Shown piece by piece: positions 1 to 8,044 of a DNA stretch of 64,000 nucleotides (position 1 is its first letter; each line of letters starts with the position of its first letter). Both the position numbers and the translations under genes were made by a program. The DNA comes from Antrihabitans stalagmiti (GTDB lineage: Bacteria; Actinomycetota; Actinomycetes; Mycobacteriales; Mycobacteriaceae), in contig NZ_JAEMNV010000007.1 of the NCBI RefSeq assembly GCF_016482825.1, forward strand, positions 1 through 64,000, read 5' to 3'. The notes under the pieces were generated by a model, which saw nothing but the letters and a program-made list of their open reading frames with translations, searched no databases and was not told where the DNA came from.

Positions 1-116
1 AACGGGCAACCAGAAGACCACCCGACACGACGCGCCGGGTGGTCCCATAACTGGCAATCCAGGTGGTCCCATGCACCTGGCAGAAATCAGCTCACAGCGG
101 TCCCATGCTCATGGCA
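1..116. mobile_element. Terminal repeats of an IS21-like element (element lies to the left)
   Basis: Three related units sit at 38-56, 62-82 and 97-116. Each has the form G(G/C)-(T)GGTCCCAT followed a few bases later by TGGCA, and the last ends in CA. Read inwards from 116, the end begins TGCCATGAGCATGGGACC, which has the same layout as the left end of the second element in this window (TGACAGGTTTGGTTGGCCCC). IS21-family ends typically carry several such transposase-binding repeats and terminate in TG...CA. A 9-bp inverted repeat (16-24 with 36-44) lies within it. No transposase gene of this element is visible here. Confidence 0.55.
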
Positions 117-2221
117 GACGACAGAGGTAGATCGATAGTGCGCAACTCTTCAAGCTCGTCTAGGCTCGCATCCAGTTGATCGGTCGAAAAATCGAAGCTA
201 TCCTTTCGAGCGAAACGTGCAGAGATCTCCGACCGCAGCATTGCACGCGCGAGCAGATAGAACACGCGCGCATCCTCGGGTACATCAGACCAGTCGGCGA
301 CTTGTCCAGCAAGATTGGCAATCACGGATTCGCCATGTTGACAAGCGATCTCCATTGGCAGTTTGTCGCCGCGGGTCCGCGCATAGGCCGCCCATCCGTA
401 GAGATCAAACATCAATTCGCATCCGATTCCCACGATCGCCCATGGCGGAGCATCACGTAGGTATCGCAGACGAACAATGTCGTTGACGACTCGCGGAACG
501 GTCACGGTATCGACTATCCAATTGCGGGCTGTTCTTTCACCGCTGACTACGTTCCGTTCGACGAGCGTTTGTGTTCGCAACGCAGTGACAATTCCGTTTA
601 CTATTTCGCTGTCAGCGATTGCCGGTTCTGGCACTTTCGCCAGGTCAAGCTGAACAAGTTCTCGCATAGCAGTGGGCACCAGCATATTTAGCGGAATGTC
701 CGCGTGATTCATGAACGACGCCATGTTCATAAAGTGGCGTGCTGGCCTACTCCATCTCGGACTAACAATGCCGAGATCCGCGTTTAGCTTCCTGATCGCG
801 AGCGCAACCGATGCTGCGATCGTGCGGTCGAGTTCCGGTGGAGCAGAGATTTCGTCCTCAAGGGCTGCCAACGACTTGAAGTAGTCGGACGCCAACGATT
901 CGAAACTGTCACCGCTGTTTCTAAAGTATAACCCTGCCATGGCGACCGCCATTGGCATTCTGCCGAGTTTCTCGACGATATCAGCTATTGTATGCCTGAT
1001 TCCTTTTGCGTCGCCGGCAGAAATTCCGGCGTAATGTGCAAAGCAATTAATAGCCTGTTCGCTTGCGAACGGGCCAATTCGCCGAACCTCTCCAAGCGCA
1101 GTCCAACGTGTACTATTCGGCGTGGTCACAACGACTACGCCGGTTCCCGTAGTTGGCATCAAAGACTTTATTGTCGAGGGCGTGTCAACTCCGTCAAAGA
1201 CAAGGATCCATGGCCCAGCTGACGCCGATAGCGTTCGATTGAACGTGGAATATAACTCGTCTCGACTAGCGTACGAATCGGTTTGATTCATATCGCGCAG
1301 TATGTCAGTTACTGTGGCGTCTATCTTGCGCTGGTTCGCGCAGTCGATCCAGTACACCGTTTCGTAGAAATTCCTGCTCGAATGACAAAAGTCAGACGCG
1401 AGGACCGACTTTCCCATCCCGGTAGTCCCCGCGAGAATAGCGAGCTGAGGGGTGCGGCCTTCGTTGCACTTTCCGAGCAACCCCGAGAGGTAGTCCAACT
1501 CGTCCTCGCGCGGAAACGGTGACGGCCTATACGGCACGGACGTCGCCGCATTTCCCCAATCAAACTCGCCACCAACATGCGCAAGTTCGTGATCGCTGAC
1601 ATGCATTACGGCAATCAGCTCTAAGGCCGAAATCTCCTGCTTTTCGAGCCCAGATCCAGCTCTAAATACGAGGTCAAGCATCGACGCTAATATATACCGA
1701 GCAGATGACTGACCGAGCCCCAAGTGGCGATCGCCCCGAAATTGTACGATCATGCCAAGGATTGAATCCCGTATTTCGTTGAGCGATCTCTTGTCTATCG
1801 TTATCGTGGCGTTGACTCGCGGAACAAACGCGTAAGTACTTACTTCGCCCGACTTTTCGATGAGTTTACACTCGTCTTCCACCGTCGATGCCATTGCCCT
1901 GTTGGTAAGGAATCGTTGAGGTACTGCACCGACCTCTGAAGTCATATCGTCGAAAACAGTGGTTGTGGGCGGTAGATAGATCTTGGCCGTCGGGTCGATT
2001 GACGCCTTTACCTGGACAGCTTCCACGAGGAGGTCGGCAATGGTAGTCGAAAAGTCAACCTTGTCCTTGTCACTTGTCGACACCGAGCTTGTTTCTACGA
2101 AGAACCTGATTCCCGACAACTCGCTTAGATTTGCCCGCATGTATTCGAGAAAGTATTCGATTGTCGCCAGGTACTGATAGTGATATCCGAATGCTGAAAC
2201 AACACCGCCCCCGTAAGCCAT
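92..2221 (-). CDS. Nuclease-like plus STAND NTPase protein, probable antiphage sensor, 3' end replaced by IS end
   Basis: This 709-residue protein probably has an N-terminal nuclease domain fused to a STAND/NB-ARC NTPase. Residues 12-17 read GYHYQY. They are followed by E43, D56 and an E67-x-x-Q70-x-K72 core (EAVQVK), the layout of DUF4297/Cap4-type and other PD-(D/E)xK nucleases. Residues 265-272 (GTTGMGKS) are a Walker A loop, and 338-346 (WILVFDGVD) fit Walker B. The C-terminal part is helical and unassigned. Nuclease-STAND fusions are known in antiphage families such as Avs. The last codons (MSMGPL) are encoded by the IS21-like terminal repeat, so the natural C-terminal sensor region may be missing. 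No partner gene is adjacent. Function is inferred; the NTPase call is firm and the nuclease call moderate. Confidence 0.7.
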   Translation of the reverse strand: MAYGGGVVSAFGYHYQYLATIEYFLEYMRANLSELSGIRFFVETSSVSTSDKDKVDFSTTIADLLVEAVQVKASIDPTAKIYLPPTTTVFDDMTSEVGAVPQRFLTNRAMASTVEDECKLIEKSGEVSTYAFVPRVNATITIDKRSLNEIRDSILGMIVQFRGDRHLGLGQSSARYILASMLDLVFRAGSGLEKQEISALELIAVMHVSDHELAHVGGEFDWGNAATSVPYRPSPFPREDELDYLSGLLGKCNEGRTPQLAILAGTTGMGKSVLASDFCHSSRNFYETVYWIDCANQRKIDATVTDILRDMNQTDSYASRDELYSTFNRTLSASAGPWILVFDGVDTPSTIKSLMPTTGTGVVVVTTPNSTRWTALGEVRRIGPFASEQAINCFAHYAGISAGDAKGIRHTIADIVEKLGRMPMAVAMAGLYFRNSGDSFESLASDYFKSLAALEDEISAPPELDRTIAASVALAIRKLNADLGIVSPRWSRPARHFMNMASFMNHADIPLNMLVPTAMRELVQLDLAKVPEPAIADSEIVNGIVTALRTQTLVERNVVSGERTARNWIVDTVTVPRVVNDIVRLRYLRDAPPWAIVGIGCELMFDLYGWAAYARTRGDKLPMEIACQHGESVIANLAGQVADWSDVPEDARVFYLLARAMLRSEISARFARKDSFDFSTDQLDASLDELEELRTIDLPLSSAMSMGPL

Positions 2222-2793
2222 TGTTGTCTACTACTCCTAGCTGAGTTCGCATCGAATTCTGATGGCCGACCGATCTAGTTTGGCAGCGGGAGTCTACGGC
2301 AACTCTGCCCCGAGTACCACGAAACCCCCATACGAGCAATGTCCGTTCCCAGATCTCGTGACGAACCGAAATACACCCCTGGTGCGACACCTGGTGTCAT
2401 CTGGTCGGCGGGTGGTTCCGCCTACCGGCGGTCCCTTGAACCAAGGCACGGCCAAACCGCCGGTGGGAATAGGCCTTTCGGACGCACCAGTAGGGATTGA
2501 AGTGGTAAGCGCATCGCTTGCGTCCGCGAGCAGAACGGACCAGTCGATGCCGGCAGGATAGGACCAGAGATATGAGCACGAGAGCGGATCTGCGCCAAGA
2601 TCAGTGACAAGACGGGCAATCCGATCATCGGCCCGAACCGGCAATGGCTCTATCAGTTTCGTTCCAAGGGTAGAGACGCTCTCACAGCGCCCCAGAGCGT
2701 GGTGCAGATTTCCGCTGAGGAGTTGCGCGCAGTGGTCGATCTGAACGCGGAGTGCAGGCTCCGAGTCGTCAGGAAGCGGCGAACAGCTGGGTA
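2222..2793. other. Stretch without a recognisable gene
   Basis: This lies between the start of the STAND gene and the left end of the IS21 element. A minus-strand frame (2294-2908) is open but runs into the IS terminal repeats and resembles nothing I recognise. The plus-strand frame at 2262-2561 is equally featureless. It probably holds the STAND gene promoter and the remains of a disrupted gene. Confidence 0.4.
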
Positions 2794-2893
2794 TGACAGG
2801 TTTGGTTGGCCCCACTTGATGCAGGATTCGCAAGTTTGAGTGGCCCCATCTGCGACTCGCCGGGCAGCTTCTGTCAGGTTTGAGTGGCCCCAC
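2794..2893. repeat. IS21 left-end multiple terminal repeats
   Basis: Three copies of a motif close to CA(G/A)GTTTG(A/G)(G/T)TGGCCCCA lie at 2794-2815, 2830-2849 and 2872-2893. In IS21-family elements such repeats are transposase-binding sites. The third copy abuts the istA leader. Confidence 0.7.
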
Positions 2894-2931
2894 CTGAAGG
2901 TTCGTCACATCGACGACTTTCAGGAGGAGAT

Positions 2932-4599
2932 GTGAGGTCCAAGATCATGCTGTTCGAGCAGATCCGACGGGATTCCCGGGTGGAGGGTCTGTCGGTGCGG
3001 GCATTGGCCAAACGGCACCAGGTGCACCGACGAACGGTTCGGCAGGCGCTGGCGTCGGCGACACCACCGGAATCCGTCAGGCGCCGTTGGCAATCGAAGA
3101 AGATCGACCCGTTCGTCGAGGCAATCGACGCCATGTTGCGGTCGGATCTGACCGCCCCCAAGAAACAGCGTCACACGACCGTGCGGATCCTGGCCCGCCT
3201 CGTCGCCGAACATGACGCGACCGACCTGTCGTATTCGACCGTGCGCAGTTATGTCAACGAGCGGCGACAAGAGATCTGGGCCGAGATCGGCCGACCACTG
3301 ACGGAAGTGTTCATCGCCCAAACCCATCAACCCGGTGCCGAAGCCGAGGTCGACTTCGCCGAACTCTGGGTCGACCTGCCGAATGGTCGGACGAAGTGTT
3401 ACCTATTCACGATGCGGTTGTGCTTCAGCGGCCGCGCCGTCCACCGGGTGTACCCGACCCAGTCTCAGGAAGCGTTCCTGGAGGGTCATATCGCCGCGTT
3501 CGCCGAGCTGGGTGGTGTCCCGACCATGCATATCAAATACGACAATTTGAAGTCCGCGGTCACCCAGGTGCTCTTCGGCACCGATCGACGCAGAACGGAG
3601 AACGAACGCTGGGTGCTGTTTCGCTCGCACTACGGCTTCGATCCGTTCTACTGCATACCGGGCATCGAGGGTGCCCATGAAAAGGGTGGCGTCGAGGGTG
3701 AGGGCGGACGCTTCCGCCGCAACCATCTCGTGCCAGTGCCGAAGGTGAAATCGTTGGCGGAGTTGAACATTCGACTCGCCAAGGCAGACCGGGCCGATGA
3801 CCATCGCCGCATCAGTGGTCGGCTCGCGACTGTCGGGGACATGTTCGGCATCGAACGACTCGTGCTGCGACCGTTGCCGACAGAGATGTTCGAGCCAGGT
3901 CTGTTGTTGAACCCCCGGGTGGATCGACACGCGCGGGTCATGGTCCGCAACTGCCAGTACTCGGTCCCCGCCAAGTTCATCGGACGGCGAGTGCGGGTGC
4001 ATCTGCGGGCCGGGGAAGTGATCGTCCTGCACGGCCGCAACGTGATCGCCAGCCATGAGCGATCCAACGGCAAAGGCGCCCAAATTCTGGACTTGGATCA
4101 CTATCTGGAAGTGCTGAAGTACAAACCCGGAGCACTGCCGGGGGCAACCGCGCTGGTCCAAGCTCGCGCTGGCGGCGCGTTCACCCCAGCACACGACGCG
4201 TTCTGGGCCGCAGCTCGCAAAACCCACGGTGACGCCGCCGGCACCCGAGAACTCATAGACGTGTTGCTACTGCACCGACACATGGCCGCCGCCGATGTCA
4301 TTGCCGGACTGACCGCAGCCCTGAGCAGCGGGGCCACCTCGGCCGACGTCGTCGCTGTCGAAGCCCGCAAACAACACCCTGGGGCCAGCCAAACCGCACA
4401 TCCCGTCGATCACGGTGGGGCGCTCAAGCACACCGTTGTCAGTATTACCCAGCGGCGACTGGCCGATCCGACTGCGGTGATCGCGGGGTTGCCCCCGGAC
4501 ACTCGAGCACTCCCGTCGGTCGCCCAGTACGACGAGCTGCTCAGCCGCCGCAACACCGGATCCGATGCATCCGACAGCGTGAAAGGGAATGTGTCATGA
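2932..4599 (+). CDS. istA: IS21-family transposase IstA
   Basis: IstA is the DDE recombinase of IS21 elements. The N-terminus has a helix-turn-helix (SVRALAKRHQVHRRTVRQAL). A catalytic core follows, with an Asp in the EAEVDFAELW segment, a second Asp in KYDNLKSAV and the Glu in HEKGGVEGEGG. A C-terminal beta domain (VRNCQYSVPAKF) comes next. GTG at 2932 is preferred because AGGAGG lies 4 bases upstream. The frame is open back to 2884, but that extension is encoded by the IS end repeat. The protein is about 555 residues, full length for the family. istB overlaps its stop by 4 bases (ATGA), as usual. The transposase looks intact. Confidence 0.92.
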   Translation: MRSKIMLFEQIRRDSRVEGLSVRALAKRHQVHRRTVRQALASATPPESVRRRWQSKKIDPFVEAIDAMLRSDLTAPKKQRHTTVRILARLVAEHDATDLSYSTVRSYVNERRQEIWAEIGRPLTEVFIAQTHQPGAEAEVDFAELWVDLPNGRTKCYLFTMRLCFSGRAVHRVYPTQSQEAFLEGHIAAFAELGGVPTMHIKYDNLKSAVTQVLFGTDRRRTENERWVLFRSHYGFDPFYCIPGIEGAHEKGGVEGEGGRFRRNHLVPVPKVKSLAELNIRLAKADRADDHRRISGRLATVGDMFGIERLVLRPLPTEMFEPGLLLNPRVDRHARVMVRNCQYSVPAKFIGRRVRVHLRAGEVIVLHGRNVIASHERSNGKGAQILDLDHYLEVLKYKPGALPGATALVQARAGGAFTPAHDAFWAAARKTHGDAAGTRELIDVLLLHRHMAAADVIAGLTAALSSGATSADVVAVEARKQHPGASQTAHPVDHGGALKHTVVSITQRRLADPTAVIAGLPPDTRALPSVAQYDELLSRRNTGSDASDSVKGNVS

Positions 4600-5386
4600 G
4601 CCAACCACGACGTCGCCGAGGGCTGACCGAGCAAGCCGCCGCCGCGGCGATCGACACCGCGTGCCGGCAACTCCGGTTGCCGACCGTCCGCGGCCTGGTC
4701 ACCGACATGGCCGTCGTCGCAGAAAAGGAACAACTCACCTACCAAGGATTCCTCGCCGAACTACTGCTGGGCGAATGCGACGACCGAGCTCGCCGCCGAT
4801 CCGTCCGACGCGTCAAAGCCGCCGGGTTTCCCCGCGACAAGTGGCTGGCCGACTTCGATTTCGACGCGAACCCGAACATCAACCCGGCCACGATCCACAC
4901 CCTGGCCGACTGCGGCTGGATCCGCGCCGGGCAACCCCTGTGCCTGATCGGTGACTCCGGCACCGGCAAAAGCCATCTACTCATCGGGCTCGGAACCGCG
5001 GCCGCGGAGAACGGTTTCCGGGTCAAATACACACTTGCCACCAAACTCGTCAACGAACTCGTCGAAGCGGCCGACGAGAAGATCCTCGCCAAGACCATCG
5101 CCCGCTACGGGCGGGTGGATCTGTTGTGCATCGACGAACTTGGGTACATGGAGACAAACGCGGGGCCGAGTTGCTGTTCCAAGTGTTGACCGAGCGGGAG
5201 GAAAAGAATTCGGTCGCGATCGCGTCCAACGACAGTTTCTCGGGCTGGACGAAGACCTTCACCGATGCCCGACTCTGCGCCGCCATCGTGGATCGACTCA
5301 CGTTCGGCGGCAACATCATCGAGACCGGCACGGACAGCTATCGACTCGCGCATACGAAAGCCCACCAGGCAATCGGGTCGCGGTAA
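4596..5386 (+). pseudogene. istB: IS21 helper ATPase IstB, frameshifted
   Basis: IstB is the AAA+ ATPase that assists IstA in target capture. The first frame (4596-5189) carries the N-terminal domain, Walker A (GDSGTGKSH) and Walker B (LLCIDELGYM). It then derails at about 5153. The remaining family sequence (DKRGAELLFQVL and onward to about 5386) continues in another reading frame that is open from 5126. Comparison with the usual ELGYMELDKRGAELL pattern suggests a loss of 4 bases after GAG at 5151-5153. Unless this is a sequencing error, the element lacks a working helper and would need one in trans. Confidence 0.85.
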
Positions 5387-5398
5387 ACCACGATCCGA

Positions 5399-6286
5399 TC
5401 AGTTGTGCCGCCACACCTTGACCGCGGAGAGCAGCAAAAGCAACACCAGCAACGGAATCAGGACCGCGCTCGCGACAGCGCCGAGCAGCAACCCACCCAC
5501 CACGGTGCCCACGATCGACCCGGCCGACATCGCGACCACGAAACGCCCGTTCGCACGGAGCACCCCGAAGCTCTGATCTTGGCTGTAGCGGGCGAACGCC
5601 ACCAGCATCGTCGGTAGCGACACCGCCAGCGACAAGCTTCCCGCGATCTTGATGTCCACCGCGTACAGCAACACGATCGTCGGGATGAGCAATTCGCCAC
5701 CGGCCACCCCCATCAGTGCCGCGACGACCCCGATCCCGAAACCAGCAATCAACCCCGCGACGGCGCGAGTCACCGGCCCGAGTTCCAGCGAACCGAGGTG
5801 GCCGAAGTGGCTGACCGACAACGCGATTGCGATGAGTACCAGCAGCAGCGCCAGCGTTTTGTACAACGTTGCCGAGCGCATCTTGGTCGCCCAGGTGGCC
5901 CCGGCCCACGCACCGAGCAGACTGCCACCGAGCAGGTTCACCACGATCGACCAGTGCGGAGCAAGTTCGGCGTACGGGACCGCGGCAAGGCGGGCAGGCA
6001 ACGCAGTGATGACCACGATCAGGCTCATCGCCTTGTTGAGGATCACGGCCTGCAACGCAACGAAACCGAACAACCCGATCAATAGCGGCAGTCGAAACTC
6101 CGCACCCCCGAGACCGATCATCCCGCCGAGCACACCGATGACCGAGCCAGAAAAGAACGCCACCGGCAGCGACCGACTCAATCCGCGGATCGGACCCACT
6201 TCGCCCGAGGTGGGCACCCCCGCGACGCCAGTGGGGCTATTCGGAGAATCGCTGTTCACGCGGGCCACCTTACGGCGACAAACCAC
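5399..6286 (-). CDS. TauE/SafE (TSUP/DUF81) family membrane permease
   Basis: This is a TSUP-family anion exporter or permease of about 295 residues with some eight hydrophobic segments. It has the two internal repeats typical of the family: GVLGGMIGLGGAEFRLPLL near residue 52 and GVVAALMGVAGGELLIPTI near residue 175. Family members are linked to export of sulfite, sulfoacetate or other organosulfur anions; the substrate here cannot be told. Several GTG codons near the N-terminus (6286, 6268, 6259) make the start uncertain. It lies between istB and the right terminal repeats, on the opposite strand, so it appears to be a passenger of the IS21 element. Confidence 0.85.
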   Translation of the reverse strand: MVCRRKVARVNSDSPNSPTGVAGVPTSGEVGPIRGLSRSLPVAFFSGSVIGVLGGMIGLGGAEFRLPLLIGLFGFVALQAVILNKAMSLIVVITALPARLAAVPYAELAPHWSIVVNLLGGSLLGAWAGATWATKMRSATLYKTLALLLVLIAIALSVSHFGHLGSLELGPVTRAVAGLIAGFGIGVVAALMGVAGGELLIPTIVLLYAVDIKIAGSLSLAVSLPTMLVAFARYSQDQSFGVLRANGRFVVAMSAGSIVGTVVGGLLLGAVASAVLIPLLVLLLLLSAVKVWRHN

Positions 6287-6337
6287 CAGTTCCGCTAACC
6301 GCTACTACCGCTCGACATCGCAAACATCACCACCGTG

Positions 6338-6383
6338 GTGGGGCCAACCAAATCTGACGGACCGGGGCCACGCAAACTTGACA
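6338..6383. repeat. IS21 right-end terminal repeats
   Basis: Two inverted copies of the left-end motif occur: GTGGGGCCAACCAAATCTGAC (6338-6358; the motif is split here for reading, GTGGGGCCAAC plus CAAATCTGAC) and CCGGGGCCACGCAAACTTGA plus CA (6362-6383). The outermost base pair set is CA, complementary to the TG at the left end. Confidence 0.7.
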
Positions 6384-6654
6384 GACCCAAACAGCGGTAT
6401 GACTTGTGCGAGGCGTTCTCAATGCACCTGGTGGACGAGTGCACGGACAGTGTTCTGACCCACCGCACTTTCACGGGAGAAGGCAATATCACTGCGGTGC
6501 GAGCTTGGTGACGCCCACAGCCCTGCGGAGAGGCTCGTCTCGAATTCGACTCCGAGCCGCGTGACGTGGGCCGGATCACATAGATCGACGCATTCTGCAC
6601 GAATTCTGCACGCGGCGGGATGGCGCTACTTGTAAGTAGCTCTGAACTGCACAA

Positions 6655-6706
6655 ACTTTGTCGGGCTGACAGGATTGAACCTGCGACCACTTGGTCCCAA
6701 GGAATA
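6655..6706 (-). other. tRNA-Pro-like 3' fragment (possible attachment-site scar)
   Basis: Read on the minus strand, the segment gives TTGGGACCAAGTGGTCGCAG followed by GTTCAATCCTGTCAGCCCGAC. From memory this closely matches the anticodon-to-acceptor half of actinobacterial tRNA-Pro(UGG). The T-loop has lost one base (TTCAAT), one acceptor base differs, and there is no CCA. No 5' half exists, so it is not a functional tRNA. Such 3' halves are commonly left by integrases that target tRNA genes. The surrounding 6384-6888 contains no gene I can support. Confidence 0.5.
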
Positions 6707-6888
6707 CGGGGAATGCGGTTCTGCACTATCTGCACGCGATGCCGTCGTGCTGCTGAACTGGCGATGCTCGGGCGCGTGCGTGCCGTGTGGCCTCAACTGG
6801 CCCCCACCCTGCCTGAGCCGGCCCCAAAACGCCGGGCGAACCGGCGGACACACCAGTTCCGCTCCGGAACCCGGGTGCATCAGAAGGG

Positions 6889-8040
6889 TCAGAGAAGATT
6901 CGGTTTATACGGCGTCAGTGTGTTCTTGGTGGCTTCGATTCGCTGGTAGACACTCGAATGAATCTGGTCGCCAGGCAAGACGGTGCGTCGCTTCCAACCG
7001 CCAGCAGCGACCCATATTCGGCCGTTGCGATGCAAGACGCCGAGAGCCCGATCGTGGGGCAGGAGATTGCCGTGCCCGATATCGAGCAGCGGGCGATACC
7101 GGTTCGTGCTAATACGCAGACCTGCCGTCTCCGCCTCGACCGCCATCCAGTGGAAGGCCACGTCGGAGAGCCTGTGGTCGTCCTCGTATTGGCCACCCAC
7201 GTCACTGTGAATGCCCGCGAACCAGACCTCCTGGTGAAGCCCGTTCGAGGCTGCTACTACCTCGGGGTTAAGTCGATAGACCGGGAATGGTCGGCGGCGC
7301 TCGTCGAGTGCCATCGCGTGCCGAACGATCGCAACGTTGTCTAGAGTTCGTGTCGACGGCCATTGGTACTGCTCAAACTTGCCGCGCACGTTCATAGATC
7401 CGGCCGAGCGGACGGTGTCCCAGATACCCATGAACTCGACCTGATTGATGCCTCTAACAAACACACTTGGAAAATCCGGATTGCCGAATCGACGCTCAAA
7501 ATCACGCCGCAGTTTCCAGTACCCCTTGCGCTCGGCGGCAGCGTTGGCTTCACGCGCGACGAGGTGGTCGGCGCCTTGGGGTCGGTCTCCGCTCTTAGCG
7601 TATAACTTCACGGCATACGGCACTAGATTCTGCGAACCCGACCGCAAGAGTCCTACCGTGCGCAGCATCCCGCTCAGAGCCCGAGCCGTGTAGGCGCCGC
7701 GCGAGAATCCGAAGATGTAGATGCTGTCGCCACAGCGGTAGTTCTCCATCAAGAAGATGTAGGCCTCTTCGATGTTTTCCTTGATTCCGTACCCAGCGAT
7801 GAAGCCGTACGCTCGGCTAGTCGCTTTGCCGAGTCGGGTAAACGCGCTGCGTGCTCCCATCGTCCCCACACCCGGATCGTAGTAGACAAGTTGATCAGCG
7901 GTCTTGCTCGCGAGTTCATAGATCCGGCCGACGTTCGTCGAGCCGGCCTCGGGTTCGTTGCTCGTACCGTCGAGACAGACGACAAGATTGCGTTGTGTCG
8001 AACCCGGGTTCTCCTCGTTCACACGCTCATCATGCGCCAT
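6889..8040 (-). CDS. DUF2235 alpha/beta hydrolase (Tle1-like lipase fold)
   Basis: DUF2235 proteins are alpha/beta hydrolases. Characterised relatives include type VI secretion phospholipase effectors (Tle1). Visible hallmarks are the LVVCLDGTSNE strand-loop near the N-terminus and the nucleophile elbow GFSRGAYTAR (Ser about residue 113). Downstream HSDVGG and DIGHG-type segments could supply acid and histidine. There is no signal peptide, so it is probably cytoplasmic. ATG at 8040 lies 4 bases after the upstream CHAT stop; an alternative TTG at 8055 would overlap that gene. It is the third gene of an MBL-CHAT-DUF2235 operon, where it could be the membrane-attacking effector (inference). Confidence 0.85.
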   Translation of the reverse strand: MAHDERVNEENPGSTQRNLVVCLDGTSNEPEAGSTNVGRIYELASKTADQLVYYDPGVGTMGARSAFTRLGKATSRAYGFIAGYGIKENIEEAYIFLMENYRCGDSIYIFGFSRGAYTARALSGMLRTVGLLRSGSQNLVPYAVKLYAKSGDRPQGADHLVAREANAAAERKGYWKLRRDFERRFGNPDFPSVFVRGINQVEFMGIWDTVRSAGSMNVRGKFEQYQWPSTRTLDNVAIVRHAMALDERRRPFPVYRLNPEVVAASNGLHQEVWFAGIHSDVGGQYEDDHRLSDVAFHWMAVEAETAGLRISTNRYRPLLDIGHGNLLPHDRALGVLHRNGRIWVAAGGWKRRTVLPGDQIHSSVYQRIEATKNTLTPYKPNLL

Positions 8041-8044
8041 CGGT

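Larger units (their letters stand above)
2794..6383. mobile_element. IS21-family element with an internal permease gene
   Basis: The left terminus (2794) reads TGACAGGTTTGGTTGGCCCC. The reverse complement of the right terminus (6383) reads TGTCAAGTTTGCGTGGCCCC. The two match at most of about 20 positions and begin with TG, as expected for IS21-family ends. Inside are istA, a frameshifted istB and a convergent TauE/SafE-type permease. Internal copies of the terminal motif occur at 2830-2849 and 2872-2893 on the left and 6338-6358 on the right. I could not see a target duplication: the flanks are CTGGGTA and GACCCAA. The element may therefore be old, or its ends may have recombined. Confidence 0.75.

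Noticed and set aside
16-44. 9-bp hairpin read as a terminator
   Set aside because: No T-run follows, and the right arm belongs to the IS21-like terminal repeat, so it is better explained as part of the element end.
2294-2908. 204-codon minus-strand frame between the STAND gene and istA
   Set aside because: It crosses the IS21 left terminal repeats and shows no domain or motif; probably a GC-rich chance frame.
3403-4227. 274-codon minus-strand frame inside istA
   Set aside because: Antisense shadow of the transposase with no recognisable protein features.
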